NCBI RefSeq assembly: GCF_026341275.1
Contig: NZ_JAIFZO010000002.1
Span: 6,106,118 to 6,170,117 of the forward strand
Reading direction: 5' to 3'
DNA from: Streptomyces ortus
GTDB lineage: Bacteria > Actinomycetota > Actinomycetes > Streptomycetales > Streptomycetaceae
Length of the DNA stretch: 64,000 bases
The translations under genes were made by a program, and so were the position numbers. The notes under the pieces are model-generated. The model searched no databases. It was not told the DNA's origin and was given only the letters and a program-made list of their open reading frames with translations. Of the stretch, positions 40,418-49,277 are shown piece by piece (position 1 is the stretch's first letter; each line of letters opens with the position of its first letter).

Positions 40418-41266
40418 ATGGAGATCGACCGGGCCGGGCTCGCCGCGTTCCTGCGGCACCGCAGGGAGCTGCTGCAACCCGAGGACGTCGGCCTCCCGCG
40501 CGGACAGCGGCGCAGAACCAGCGGGCTGCGCCGGGAGGAGGTCGCCGAGCTCTGCCACATGTCGACCGACTACTACGCCCGGCTGGAGCGCGAGCGCGGC
40601 CCGCAGCCGTCCGAGTCGATGATCGCCTCCATCGCGCAGGGGCTGCATCTCTCCCTCGACGAGCGGGACCATCTCTTCCGTCTCGCCGGTCAGGCCCCGC
40701 CCGTCCGGGGCGCGGGTGCCGTCAGCGAGCACATCAGCCCCGGCCTGCTGCGCATCCTCGACCGGCTGGGCGACACGCCCGCGGAGGTCATCACCGAACT
40801 CGGCGAGACCCTGCGGCAGACCCTGCCCGGCATCGCCCTGACCGGTGACGCCACCCGCTTCACCGGCCCGGCGCGCAGCATCGGCTACCGCTGGTTCGCG
40901 GACCCGGCCGTCCGCACGCTCTACGCACCGGCGGACCACGCGTTCCTCTCCAGGATGTTCGCGTCCGGCCTGCGTGAGGTGGCCACCCTCCGGGGCCCTG
41001 GCTCGCGGGCCGCACGGTACGCCCAGCAGCTCCTCCCGCAGAGCGAGGAATTCCGCGCTCTGTGGGAGAAGCACGAGGTCGGGGTCCGGCCCCAGCACGT
41101 CAAGCGCTTCATCCACCCGGAGGTCGGCGCGCTCGAACTGAACTGCCAGGCCCTCCTCGACCCGGAACAGTCACACCGCCTGCTCGTCTACACCGCGGTC
41201 CCGGGCAGTGAGAGTTACGACAGGCTGCGCCTCCTCACGGTCATCGGCCCGCAGGTGCTGCGCTGA
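40418..41266 (+). CDS. XRE regulator with MmyB-like ligand-binding domain
   Basis: 282 residues. N-terminal Cro/CI helix-turn-helix with the invariant patch of this family: FLRHRRELLQPEDVGLP, RRTSGLRREEVAELCHMSTD, YYARLERERGPQPSESM. The C-terminal ~170 residues are the MmyB-type PAS-like domain, which binds fatty-acid-type ligands in characterised homologues (LLRILDRLGDTPAEVI, LNCQALLDPEQSHRLLVYTA, and GSESYDRLRLL). It is divergent from the SDR gene and most likely controls it. ATG 40418 follows GAGGGAGACC, a good ribosome-binding site. Typical length for the family. Confidence 0.92.
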   Translation: MEIDRAGLAAFLRHRRELLQPEDVGLPRGQRRRTSGLRREEVAELCHMSTDYYARLERERGPQPSESMIASIAQGLHLSLDERDHLFRLAGQAPPVRGAGAVSEHISPGLLRILDRLGDTPAEVITELGETLRQTLPGIALTGDATRFTGPARSIGYRWFADPAVRTLYAPADHAFLSRMFASGLREVATLRGPGSRAARYAQQLLPQSEEFRALWEKHEVGVRPQHVKRFIHPEVGALELNCQALLDPEQSHRLLVYTAVPGSESYDRLRLLTVIGPQVLR

Positions 41267-41313
41267 GCCCGTATCGGCGTGCCCGGAGGCCGGGGACGGG
41301 GGATGGTGGTTGT

Positions 41314-41850
41314 ATGACCGGCTCCGCACTCATCGTCATCGACATGATCAATACATACGAGCACAAGGACGCGGAACTTCTGCTGCCCGCCGCCGAGGCG
41401 GCGCTGCCCGGGATCGTGTCACTGCTCCGCCGGGCCCGTGCGGCCGACGTCCCGGTGATCTACGCCAACGACAACTGGGGACAGTGGCGTTCCCATCACG
41501 GCGAACTGCTGGAGGAGGCCCTGGCGACGCCGCACGCCGCTCTCGTGGAGCCCCTGCGGCCGGACGAGGAGTCCCTGTTCATCGTGAAGGCCCGGCACTC
41601 CATCTTCTACGAGACACCGCTGACGTATCTGCTGGCGGAACTCGGCGTCGACCGGGTGGTTCTGACCGGCCAGGTGACCGAGCAGTGCGTGCTGTACTCG
41701 GCGCTCGACGCGCACATCCGGCGTCTCGACGTCGTCGTACCCGAGGATGCCGTGGCCGCCATCCACCCGGAGCTCGCGGAGGCCGCGCTGAGCATGATGC
41801 GGCGGAACATGAACGCGGAGATCACGCGGGCCGCGGACGTCGCGTGGTGA
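41314..41850 (+). CDS. isochorismatase-family cysteine hydrolase
   Basis: 178 residues, ATG at 41314 with GGGGGATGG upstream. Catalytic triad of the family is visible: Asp in LIVIDMINTY (about 9), Lys in FIVKARHSIFYETPL (about 90), and the nucleophile Cys in LTGQVTEQCVLYSALDA (about 127) following the cis-peptide element. Members hydrolyse isochorismate, nicotinamide, N-carbamoylsarcosine or similar amides; the substrate cannot be told. No siderophore genes are nearby, so a general amidase is likelier than a true isochorismatase. Stands alone between a regulator and an SDR gene. Confidence 0.88.
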   Translation: MTGSALIVIDMINTYEHKDAELLLPAAEAALPGIVSLLRRARAADVPVIYANDNWGQWRSHHGELLEEALATPHAALVEPLRPDEESLFIVKARHSIFYETPLTYLLAELGVDRVVLTGQVTEQCVLYSALDAHIRRLDVVVPEDAVAAIHPELAEAALSMMRRNMNAEITRAADVAW

Positions 41851-41936
41851 CACCGGCGGCCGGGCGAGCCGTCGAGAAGTAGGGGATTCGGGGATCTTCA
41901 GTGATGCGGGGATCTTCCGGAATTCGGGGAACTCGA

Positions 41937-42887
41937 ATGGATCAGACGAAGGGCGATCAGATGTCCGACACACCCCGTTCCCAGGCCGAGCCCCAGCCCG
42001 AGCCCGAGCCCCAGCCCGCGTCCCAGTCCCAGCCTCGGCGGCCCGAGCCGGACTTTCCTCAGCAGGATCAGGAGCATCCCGGGTGGACCGGGGCCATGGA
42101 CCCACCGCCCGATCACGGGGAGGACTCGTACCGGGGCTCGGGCCGGCTTCAGGACCGTAAGGCCGTGCTGACCGGTGGTGACTCCGGTATCGGGCGGGCC
42201 GTCGCGCTGGCCTTCGCGCGGGAGGGCGCCGACGTCCTGTTCACCTACCTGCCCGAGGAAGGCGAGGAGGCGGCGGAGACCTCACGTCTCGTGCGGGACG
42301 CGGGCCGCACGGCCGTGGCCGTCCCGTGCGACATCCGGGAGGAGGAGCAGTGCCTGCGGCTGGTCGAACGCGCGGTGCTGGAGTTCGGCCGCATCGACAT
42401 CCTCGTCAACAACGCCGCCTATCAGATGGCGCAGCCCGACGGCATCGCGGCGATCACCACCGAGCAGTTCGACCGGGTGATGCGTACGAACCTGTACGGC
42501 ATGTTCTGGCTGTCGAAGATGGCGCTGCCGCACATTCCCAAGGGCGGTTCCATCATCAACACCACCTCGGTGCAGGCGTACCGGCCCAGCCCGCACCTGC
42601 TGGACTACGCCATGACCAAGGGTGCCATCGCGACGTTCACCCAGGGGCTGGCCCAGATGGTCGCGGCCGACGGCGTCCGCGTCAACGCCGTGGCGCCGGG
42701 TCCTGTCTGGACCCCGCTGATCCCCGCGACACTCCCGGACACCGCGGAGTTCGGGAAGCAGTCCCCGCTCGGCCGCCCCGCGCAGCCCGCGGAAATGGCT
42801 CCCGCGTACGTCTTCCTCGCCTCCTCCGAGGCGAGCTACATCACTGCGGAGATCGTCAACGCCACCGGTGGTTCACCCATCCCGTGA
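41937..42887 (+). CDS. SDR oxidoreductase with long N-terminal Pro/Gln/Glu tail (YhdF/GsiB-region type)
   Basis: 316 residues from the ATG at 41937 (GGGGA upstream). The first ~50 residues are Pro/Gln/Glu/Ser low complexity, with an EPQPEPEPQP block made by a GAGCCC repeat, followed by DFPQQDQEHPGWTGAMDPPP and DHGEDSYRGSGRL, the typical N-terminal extension of the general-stress SDRs (YhdF/YghA-like). The Rossmann core has VLTGGDSGIGRAV, VNNAAYQM, TTSVQAYRPSPHL (catalytic Ser) and YAMTK (Tyr-x3-Lys), ending ITAEIVNATGGSP. Likely a stress-induced dehydrogenase. Its 3' end overlaps the converging ANTAR gene by 15 bases. Confidence 0.9.
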   Translation: MDQTKGDQMSDTPRSQAEPQPEPEPQPASQSQPRRPEPDFPQQDQEHPGWTGAMDPPPDHGEDSYRGSGRLQDRKAVLTGGDSGIGRAVALAFAREGADVLFTYLPEEGEEAAETSRLVRDAGRTAVAVPCDIREEEQCLRLVERAVLEFGRIDILVNNAAYQMAQPDGIAAITTEQFDRVMRTNLYGMFWLSKMALPHIPKGGSIINTTSVQAYRPSPHLLDYAMTKGAIATFTQGLAQMVAADGVRVNAVAPGPVWTPLIPATLPDTAEFGKQSPLGRPAQPAEMAPAYVFLASSEASYITAEIVNATGGSPIP

Positions 42888-43262
42888 CGCCTGCCACCGC
42901 ACCCGTGCCGCGGGCAGGTGCTCCTCGATGTGGGCGGGCAACGGCTCGTTCTGTGTCGTCGCTATGAGGGCCTTCGCCACGTCGTGCACCTTGGTGTTGG
43001 AGTGCTGGGAGACCCAGACCAGGATCTCCCAGCCCTCGTCGGCGGTGCACGACCAGGCGGCCATCAGTACTCCGCGCGCCATGTCGACGACCGGCCGCCG
43101 CTCCAGTGCCTCCTTGAGCTGCTGCGTCTCCGCGAGGAGCTGCTCTCCGGTGGGCATCCCGCCGTCGGGACGGGCGACTTGGCGCGCCGTTTCGCGCGGC
43201 GCGCGGGGCAGAGGTCGTTCGACGAGGTCGCGCCGGGGGCCGGGGCGCTGGGATGGGCGCAT
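42873..43262 (-). CDS. ANTAR-domain RNA-binding regulator
   Basis: 129 residues from an ATG at 43262; later starts at 43157 also possible, and the ribosome-binding site is weak for all. The recognisable part is an ANTAR domain at about 50-105: ETQQLKEALERRPVVDMARG, VLMAAWSCTADEGWEILVWV, SQHSNTKVHDVAKALIATT. ANTAR proteins bind paired hairpins in RNA and prevent termination. The N-terminal ~45 residues are Arg/Pro-rich and not homologous to a sensory domain, so it may be a stand-alone domain or N-terminally extended. It converges on and overlaps the SDR gene at its 3' end. Targets unknown. Confidence 0.8.
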   Translation of the reverse strand: MRPSQRPGPRRDLVERPLPRAPRETARQVARPDGGMPTGEQLLAETQQLKEALERRPVVDMARGVLMAAWSCTADEGWEILVWVSQHSNTKVHDVAKALIATTQNEPLPAHIEEHLPAARVRWQASRDG

Positions 43263-43287
43263 GTCTGGAGCGTGCCCGCCCACTGCG

Positions 43288-43319
43288 CATCGATGCATCG
43301 ACACATCGATGCATCGACA
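43288..43319. repeat. perfect 16-bp tandem repeat with internal palindrome
   Basis: CATCGATGCATCGACA occurs twice without a gap, and each unit contains the palindrome CGATGCATCG. It lies upstream of the ANTAR gene and beside the His-rich protein gene, so a dimeric-regulator operator is plausible. A GTGTGGGTGTGGG run follows at 43323. Confidence 0.75.
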
Positions 43320-43423
43320 GTCCGGTGTGGGTGTGGGTGTGGGCGCAGGCGCGGGTGCGGGGGCGTCAGGAGGGAGTCGCTTCGCGGTGGTGTCAGTCGC
43401 GGTGGGGTGATGCCGCGGTCGTA

Positions 43424-43648
43424 TCAGGTGTCGCGCCGGTCGCGCCGCTGGACGTCGTCCTGGGCGCCCTCGTTCGGGGACAGGGCGTCGGCCCCCTCGC
43501 GGTCCTTGCCGCGCCGCTCTCCGTCGTCGACCACGTTCGTCTCGGCTTCCTCCGCCGCGTGGAGGACCTCGCCGGCCGCGGTATCGGGGTGCTTCCCGTG
43601 CTCGTGGTGGTCGTGGTGCTTGTCGTGCTCGTGGTTACGCGTGGTCAT
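43424..43648 (-). CDS. small His-rich hypothetical protein
   Basis: 74 residues from the ATG at 43648, with AAGGAG nine bases upstream. The N-terminus is remarkable: MTTRNHEHDKHHDHHEHGKH, with eight His in 20 residues, followed by an acidic/charged stretch (AAEEAETNVVDDGERRGKDR) and a basic end. No known family is recognised. The His cluster suggests metal binding (Zn, Ni or Cu). It lies 105 bases downstream of a small Lys/Ser-rich protein gene on the same strand, with a strong terminator hairpin between them, so it is separately expressed. Real ORF judged by the good start signal and composition. Confidence 0.7.
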   Translation of the reverse strand: MTTRNHEHDKHHDHHEHGKHPDTAAGEVLHAAEEAETNVVDDGERRGKDREGADALSPNEGAQDDVQRRDRRDT

Positions 43649-43668
43649 GTGGTGGCTCCTTCTCCGAC

Positions 43669-43703
43669 GGAGTGCCCGCCGCCTGGGCGGCGGCGGGCAC
43701 TCC
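43669..43703 (-). terminator. terminator hairpin between two small genes
   Basis: Perfect 15-bp stem (GGAGTGCCCGCCGCC with GGCGGCGGGCACTCC) and 5-base loop, about 50 bases after the stop at 43753 and 21 bases before the His-rich gene start. It can end transcripts of the upstream gene. Confidence 0.85.
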
Positions 43704-43752
43704 CGTGTGCTTCCTGCTCATCTGCCGTCAGGCATCTGCCGCCGGACGGCGG

Positions 43753-44079
43753 TCAGCGGCCGAGGGCCTTGGCCAGTTGCTGTTTGTTCATCGACGAACG
43801 GCCGTCGACACCGCGCTTCTTCGCCTCCGCGTACAGCTGGTCCCTCGTCGGCCCCTGGGCGCCGCTGTGGGACCGCTCGCCGCCGCGTTGCGGGGCCGAC
43901 TTCTTGTCCTGGGTGGACGTCCTGCTCGCCGTCTTCGACTCGCCGGAACGGGCCCTCTCCTTGTTCACGGTGCGTGCGGCGATCTCCTTCGCACGCCCCG
44001 TGGAGGTGCCGCGCTTCTCGGCGCTCTCCTTGATGTGCTCGTACTGGCGTTCACGCTTCGCGTTGGAACCCTGCGGCAT
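43753..44079 (-). CDS. small Rho-N-like / plasmid-stabilisation-type protein
   Basis: 108 residues from the ATG at 44079, with GGAGGAG seven bases upstream. It starts MPQGSNAKRERQYEHIKESA, continues with EKRGTSTGRAKEIAARTVNK, an opening seen in a family of small Streptomyces proteins labelled plasmid stabilisation, then a Ser/Thr/Lys linker and the C-terminal 35 residues GPTRDQLYAEAKKRGVDGRS, SMNKQQLAKALGR. The latter is a SAP/Rho N-terminal-like helix-extended-helix motif that binds nucleic acid. Highly charged, basic, cytosolic. Function unknown; these proteins often accompany stress genes such as katA or csbD. Confidence 0.83.
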   Translation of the reverse strand: MPQGSNAKRERQYEHIKESAEKRGTSTGRAKEIAARTVNKERARSGESKTASRTSTQDKKSAPQRGGERSHSGAQGPTRDQLYAEAKKRGVDGRSSMNKQQLAKALGR

Positions 44080-44463
44080 GACGAACTCCTCCCCAACCGG
44101 GACTGAGGGCGGGCGACTCTTTCGGGCCCGCGTTTCGACGACTTTCCGCGTACCCCGGGGTCGGTTTCTCACCCGGAACACACGCTTCCCATCTGATGCG
44201 GGGCCCCACCGGGTCTGCGAGCGGACCGCCACCGAACGGATGAACCCGCATCGGCGCGGTGGTGTCGGGGGCGAGGAGAGCGACCTCGGCCACGCCTCCC
44301 TGCGGCCCAGGACGGACCACTGCAGGTGTCGGTCGTGCCGCCAGGGGGCACTCGTCGGCAGCAGTCGCACGGTTTGACCTGCCGCCAGGTCGGCCGGCGG
44401 CTCGACCCGTGTACAGCCCGACGCGAGATGTCCTCGCCCGTCCGCAGCGGAAAGCCCTCCACC
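44080..44463. other. 384-base divergent intergenic region
   Basis: Upstream of both the small Rho-N-like gene and the decarboxylase gene. I see no coding frame of convincing composition and no clear promoter pair; a CCGCCAGGTCGGCCGGCGG imperfect palindrome lies near 44382-44400, and GGAAAG before 44464 is the decarboxylase ribosome-binding site. Confidence 0.5.
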
Positions 44464-45942
44464 ATGGATCACTCGACAGCTCCCGTACTCGACGCGCTGG
44501 TGGCGTACCAGGCGCAGGACCAGCTGCCCTTCACGCCGCCGGGGCACAAGCAGGGCCGGGGTGCCGACCCGCGGGTACGGGCCGTCCTGGGCGATGCCCT
44601 GTTCGACGCGGACATGCTCGCGGTGTCCGGGCTCGACGACCGCACCACGTCCCAGGGGATCCTGAAGCGGGCCGAAGCCCTGATGGCCGACGCGGTGGGC
44701 GCCGATCACACGTTCTTCTCCACCTGCGGCAGCTCCCTGTCCGTGAAGGCCGCCATGCTCTCGGTCGCCGGGCCGCACGAGAAACTCCTCGTCGGACGTG
44801 ACGCGCACAAGTCGGTCATCTCAGGTCTGATCCTCGCGGGCATCCGACCCGTCTGGGTCGACCCCCAGTGGGACCCCGATCTCCACCTCGCCCACCCGCC
44901 GTCCCCCGAGTCCTTCCGCGCGGCGTTCGCGGAGCACCCCGACGCGCGCGGGGCGCTGGTCACCAGCCCCACCCCCTACGGCACCTGCGCCGACATCGCG
45001 GCCGTCGCGACGCTGTGCCACGAGCACGGCGTGCCGTTGATCGTCGACGAGGCGTGGGGCGCCCACCTGCCCTTCCATCCGGAGCTGCCCACCTGGGCGA
45101 TGGACGCCGGCGCCGACGTCTGCGTCACCTCGGTCCACAAGATGGGCTCCGGGCTCGAACAGGGGTCGGTCTTCCACCTGCAGGGCGACCTGGTCGAGGT
45201 CGACACCCTCGCCTCCCGCGCCGACCTGCTCGACACCACCAGCCCCTCCGTCCTCATCTACGCGGCCCTCGACGGGTGGCGCCGGCAGATGGTGGAACAC
45301 GGCCATGAGCTGATGGAGGGGGCCCTCGACCGGGCCCGGCGGGTACGGGCCGCCATCGAGGACATCGAGGGCCTGCACGTCAACGACCGTGACGACTTCT
45401 GCGCCCCCGGGCGCGCCTTCGACCTGGACCCCCTCCAGGTCTTCATCGACCTGAGCGGGGTCAAGTTCAGCGGTTACGACGCCGCCGACTGGATGCGCCG
45501 GCACCACCGCGTCAACCTGCACACCTCCGACCACCGGCGCATCAACGCCCAGCTCACCCACGCCGACGACGAGACCACCACGGAACGGCTCCTCGACGGT
45601 CTACGTGACCTGGTCGCCCACGCCGACGAGCTGCCGCCCGCCCCGGACATCCGCGTCCCGGACCCGGCGAGCCTGCGTCCGCGGCAGGTGACGCTGCCGC
45701 GGGACGCCTTCTTCGGTGCGGTCGAGCAGGTTCCCGCCGACCGCGCGGTGGGGCGGGTCTGCGCGGAGATGCTCACGCCCTATCCGCCCGGGATCCCCGC
45801 CGTTCTGCCGGGCGAGCTGCTCGACCGCGCCGTGGTGGACTACCTGCGCAGCGGCGCCGACGCGGGGATGCTCATCCCCGATGCCGCCGACGGCAGCGCC
45901 GCCACCATCCGCGTATCCGTGCACGACGTCGACGCGGACTGA
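44464..45942 (+). CDS. Orn/Lys/Arg decarboxylase (PLP-dependent, fold type I)
   Basis: 492 residues. Starts MDHSTAPVLDALVAYQAQDQ, then the substrate-pocket motif LPFTPPGHKQGRGADPRV typical of the SpeA/LdcC major domain. FFSTCGSSLSVKAAM and VIVDEAWGAHLPFHPE (PLP pocket; the Asp pairs with the pyridine N) precede SVHKMGSGLEQGSVFHL, where the Lys is the Schiff-base residue. The C-terminal domain follows (LRPRQVTLPRDAFFGAV, AEMLTPYPPGIPAVLPGE). It lacks the N-terminal wing domain of the large inducible enzymes, so it is of the shorter Gram-positive (SpeA/Cad) type. Substrate between Lys, Arg and Orn is not determinable. No antiporter is adjacent. Confidence 0.92.
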   Translation: MDHSTAPVLDALVAYQAQDQLPFTPPGHKQGRGADPRVRAVLGDALFDADMLAVSGLDDRTTSQGILKRAEALMADAVGADHTFFSTCGSSLSVKAAMLSVAGPHEKLLVGRDAHKSVISGLILAGIRPVWVDPQWDPDLHLAHPPSPESFRAAFAEHPDARGALVTSPTPYGTCADIAAVATLCHEHGVPLIVDEAWGAHLPFHPELPTWAMDAGADVCVTSVHKMGSGLEQGSVFHLQGDLVEVDTLASRADLLDTTSPSVLIYAALDGWRRQMVEHGHELMEGALDRARRVRAAIEDIEGLHVNDRDDFCAPGRAFDLDPLQVFIDLSGVKFSGYDAADWMRRHHRVNLHTSDHRRINAQLTHADDETTTERLLDGLRDLVAHADELPPAPDIRVPDPASLRPRQVTLPRDAFFGAVEQVPADRAVGRVCAEMLTPYPPGIPAVLPGELLDRAVVDYLRSGADAGMLIPDAADGSAATIRVSVHDVDAD

Positions 45943-46008
45943 CGAGGTTGACGAAGTCCGGAAGGAGCCTGGGGGCACCCGGACTCAGGCGCTCAGGAGC
46001 TCGGGCCG

Positions 46009-47541
46009 TCAGATCGTCCGTGGCGGCAGCGGGCGGACGGCCGGTCCATGGAGGACCTCGCCGTCGATACCGAAGCGCGAACCGTGGCACGGGCACTCCC
46101 ACGCCGTCTCCGCCTCGTTGAACGCGACCAGGCAGCCGAGATGCGTACAGCGTGCCGACACGGCGTGGGCGGCGCCCGCCTCGTCGCGGTAGACGGCACA
46201 GCGCCGCCCCTCGACCCGTACGACCGCGCCCGAGCCGGGGGCGATCTCCGCCACCGAGTCGACGTGGGTGGTCCGCAGCCGGTCGCCCACGAAGTGCTTG
46301 GCCACCTCAGCCTGCTGTTTCAGCAGCGCCGAACCCTCCCGGACGGTGCTCCACAGCCGGCGCGGGTCGTACAGCCCCGCCCACTCCGGTTCCGTGCCGG
46401 TGAGCGTCGACGCCAGCAGTTGGCCGGCCATGGCGCCGCCGCTCATGCCCCAGCCGGCGAAGCCGGTCGCCACGTACACATGGCGTGCGCCCGGGTGGTA
46501 CGGGCCGACCAGCGGCACGCCGTCGCTCACGTCGTTGTCCTGGGCCGCCCACCGGTACGCCGTGTCGCCGACCGGGAAGTGCTCGTGCATCCACGCGTCG
46601 AGCCGCAGGAAGCGTTCGTTGCTGTCGCCCGTGCCCGGAGTGAAACTCTCCCCGGTGACGATGAGCAGTCGCCTGCCGTCGTCGAGTGGAGCGCTGCGTA
46701 CGGACCGTTTGCCCAGGTCGTCCGTGATGTACATGTGCTCCGGTGCCGCCGAGGCGGGCAGTGGAGCGGCGACGACCAGTTCGCGGCGCGGTGACAGGCG
46801 TGCGAAGTGCAGGGCGCGGTCGAAGACCGGGTAGTGCGTGGCGACGACGACGTCGTTCGCCGTGACCGTCGTGCCCCGCTCGGTCGTCAGTGTGCACGGG
46901 GTGCCCTCGGAGAGGCCGGTCACCCGGGTCCGTTCGTGGATCACGCCGCCTCGGGCGGTGATGTCCTCCGCCAGGGCCAGCAGGTACTTGCGCGGATGGA
47001 ACTGCGCCTGCCCCGCGACGCGTACCGCCGCGGCGACGGGAAACGGCAGATCCGTCTCCGTCACGAGGTCGGCGGCCAGCCCCGCTTCGGCGGCGGCCTC
47101 CGCCTCCGCCTCGAACGTGGCGCGTTGGGCCGGGTCGACGGTGAAGGTCAGGGCCGAGGAACGCTCGAAGTCGCAGTCGACGCCGAGTTCCGCCGCCACG
47201 GAGGCGACGCGCTCCACCGCGGCCTGCTGGGAGTCGGCGTACTGGCGTGCGCCCTCCTTACCGCGGGTGCGGCGCAGGCGTTCGTACACGAGCGAGTGCG
47301 CCGCGGTGAGCTTCGCCGTCGTGTAGCCGCTCACCCCGGCGGCGACACGGTCCGCGTCCAGTACGAGGACGCCGCGTCCGGCCCGGGTCAGTTCCCAGGC
47401 GACGGAGAGGCCGGCCATGCCCGCGCCGATGACGACGACGTCCGCCGTCGTGTCGGTCTCCAGGGACGGATACCGGGGGCCCTGCGCGGTGGCCATCCAG
47501 TAGGACTCGGCGGTGCCCGGCAGTTCAGATCGCGTGGTCAT
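46009..47541 (-). CDS. FAD-dependent oxidoreductase with C-terminal Rieske 2Fe-2S domain
   Basis: 510 residues. FAD loop VVVIGAGMAGLSVAWEL (about 35-51), DAO-type core (GFAGWGMSGGAMAGQLLAST, typical of glycine oxidase-like enzymes), then a Rieske domain at the end: ARCTHLGC (first Cys-x-His pair) and ECPCHGSRFGIDGEVLHGPA (second pair), ending AVRPLPPRTI. This DAO-Rieske arrangement is common in actinobacteria and cyanobacteria and is usually annotated as FAD-dependent oxidoreductase with unknown substrate. No partner ferredoxin reductase is adjacent. It converges with the decarboxylase gene, with 66 bases between stop codons. Confidence 0.92.
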   Translation of the reverse strand: MTTRSELPGTAESYWMATAQGPRYPSLETDTTADVVVIGAGMAGLSVAWELTRAGRGVLVLDADRVAAGVSGYTTAKLTAAHSLVYERLRRTRGKEGARQYADSQQAAVERVASVAAELGVDCDFERSSALTFTVDPAQRATFEAEAEAAAEAGLAADLVTETDLPFPVAAAVRVAGQAQFHPRKYLLALAEDITARGGVIHERTRVTGLSEGTPCTLTTERGTTVTANDVVVATHYPVFDRALHFARLSPRRELVVAAPLPASAAPEHMYITDDLGKRSVRSAPLDDGRRLLIVTGESFTPGTGDSNERFLRLDAWMHEHFPVGDTAYRWAAQDNDVSDGVPLVGPYHPGARHVYVATGFAGWGMSGGAMAGQLLASTLTGTEPEWAGLYDPRRLWSTVREGSALLKQQAEVAKHFVGDRLRTTHVDSVAEIAPGSGAVVRVEGRRCAVYRDEAGAAHAVSARCTHLGCLVAFNEAETAWECPCHGSRFGIDGEVLHGPAVRPLPPRTI

Positions 47542-47939
47542 GGCACCCGGGTTCCCCCACCGGCCGAAAGGAGACGCGGAAGATCGCCTCTTCCCCTGAG
47601 CGGCCCTGTCGCCACGATTCCGGAAGCCTCCCGGCCGTCACCCCTCCGACCGGCCCGTGCCGAAGCGAGGGACGAGTGCGGGGCAGGCAGACAGGCCGGC
47701 AGGCCCGCCCTCGCCCGGACGGCCGTGTCCGGCATGCTCCGGACCGACCGGCGGGGGAACGTGGGACGAGCAGGCCCCGCCCCACCACGCCCCGCCCCCA
47801 CCGCGCTCCGCACACACGGCGTCCGCAGCCGCGAACGCCGGCGGCGGAGAAGCGAAGGGTGGGGGCGCCGCCCCCACCGACCTGCCCGACCTGCCCGACC
47901 TCCCCGGCGTGACCGGCGTGACCGAACGAGGAGACCCCC
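47542..47939. other. 398-base region upstream of the glycosyltransferase cassette
   Basis: Extremely GC-rich, no gene supported. Divergent promoters for the FAD-Rieske gene and the cassette must lie here, but no element stands out. GACCTGCCC- and GACCGGCGT-type short repeats occur at about 47879-47918, and GAGGAG at 47929 is the ribosome-binding site of the next gene. Confidence 0.5.
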
Positions 47940-49277
47940 GTGCCCGACCCGGCCACCCGCCCCCACTCCACGACGCCCGGCCCGGCGACGTCCGGCCCGG
48001 CGACGTTCGGCTCGGTGAAGCCCGGTTCCGCGACGTCCGGTTCCGAGGCGTCCGGTCCCGTGACGCCCAGCCCGGCGCCCAGCTCCGCGACGCCCGGCCC
48101 GGCGACATCCGGCTCGGTGACGCCCGGTTCCGCGACGCCCCGCCCGGTGGCGCCCCGCCCGGTGGCGTCCGACCCCGTGACGCCCGGCCCCGCCACACCG
48201 CACCCCGCCGCCCCCCACCCCAGTGGCATCATCCGCGTCGCCTCCGTCCCCGCCGGGCACGTGTACGTGCGGCATCTGTCTCCGCCCGGGGGCGATCGCG
48301 TGATTCGTCTGGCCGATCCCCGTCCCTGCGGGGTGTCCAGCGGATCCGCCCGGTGGTGGCCGCCGGTCATGCTCGATCCGGAGTGGGTCGACGAGCACGC
48401 CGGTGCCTTCGACGTCTTCCATCTCCACTTCGGCTTCGACGCGCAGACCCCGCAGGCGCTGGAGGCCTTCGTCGAGGCCCTGCGGAGGAACGGCAGACCG
48501 CTCGTCCAGACCGTCCACGACCTCGTCAACCCCCACCACCGGGACGAGGCCGAGCACCGCGCGCAGCTGGACGTGCTCATCCCCGCGGCGGACCGGATCA
48601 TCACGCTCACCCCGGGCGCCGCACGGGAGATCGCCGCCCGCTGGGGCCGTACCGCGCTGGTCCTGCCGCACCCGCACGTGGTCGGCCAGGCCGGCCTCGT
48701 ACGCCCCCGGCCCGTACGCGACACGTTCACGGTCGGGCTGCACGCCAAGAGCATCCGGGCCAACATGGACCCGCTGCCGGTGGCCCGGGTGCTCGCGGAC
48801 GCGCTGTCGGAACTGCCCGACGCGGTGCTGCGCGTCGACTGCCACCCGGAGATCGGCGATCCGGCGAGCCACTGGTACGCGCCCGGAGTGCTCGACGAAC
48901 TCCGCGAGATGGACCGCAAGGAGCGGCTGCGCCTGCACGTCCACGACTACTTCGACGACGACGCGCTCTACGACTATCTGATCGGCCTCGACGTGTCCGT
49001 GCTGCCCTACCGCTTCGGCACCCACTCCGGCTGGCTGGAGGCGTGTCACGACCTGGGGACCACCGTCCTCGCGCCGACCTGCGGGTTCTACGCGGAGCAG
49101 CGGCCCTGCCTGAGCTACGGCCACGACCGGGACGGGCTCGACGAGGCGTCCCTGCGGCAGGCCGTGCGCACCGCCTACAAGGAGCGGCCCCTCTGGCGGG
49201 CCGATCCGGCCGACCGCCGGGCCGAACGTCTCCTGCTCGCCCGCGAGCACGAAGCGCTCTACGCGGACCTGTTGTGA
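47940..49277 (+). CDS. glycosyltransferase with long low-complexity N-terminus
   Basis: 445 residues, GTG at 47940 after GAGGAG. The first ~95 residues are Pro/Ser/Thr/Gly/Ala repeats (SATPGPATSGSVTPGSATPR), encoded by a degenerate repeat from about 47950 to 48225. The enzyme proper starts GIIRVASVPAGHVYVRHLSP and has FDVFHLHFGFDAQTPQALEA, LVQTVHDLVNPHHRDEAEH, DRIITLTPGAAREIAARWGR, VGLHAKSIRANMDPLPVARV and LIGLDVSVLPYRFGTHSGWL, a GT-B fold pattern (family 4-like) with weak conservation of the E-x7-E motif (THSGWLEAC). First of four coupled glycosyltransferase-type genes. The low-complexity head would be a flexible tether; an internal start near 48230 cannot be excluded. Confidence 0.78.
   Translation: MPDPATRPHSTTPGPATSGPATFGSVKPGSATSGSEASGPVTPSPAPSSATPGPATSGSVTPGSATPRPVAPRPVASDPVTPGPATPHPAAPHPSGIIRVASVPAGHVYVRHLSPPGGDRVIRLADPRPCGVSSGSARWWPPVMLDPEWVDEHAGAFDVFHLHFGFDAQTPQALEAFVEALRRNGRPLVQTVHDLVNPHHRDEAEHRAQLDVLIPAADRIITLTPGAAREIAARWGRTALVLPHPHVVGQAGLVRPRPVRDTFTVGLHAKSIRANMDPLPVARVLADALSELPDAVLRVDCHPEIGDPASHWYAPGVLDELREMDRKERLRLHVHDYFDDDALYDYLIGLDVSVLPYRFGTHSGWLEACHDLGTTVLAPTCGFYAEQRPCLSYGHDRDGLDEASLRQAVRTAYKERPLWRADPADRRAERLLLAREHEALYADLL

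Noticed and set aside
41314..41850. Siderophore isochorismatase (EntB-like)
   Set aside because: No siderophore genes nearby and no aryl-carrier domain; only the hydrolase fold is supported.
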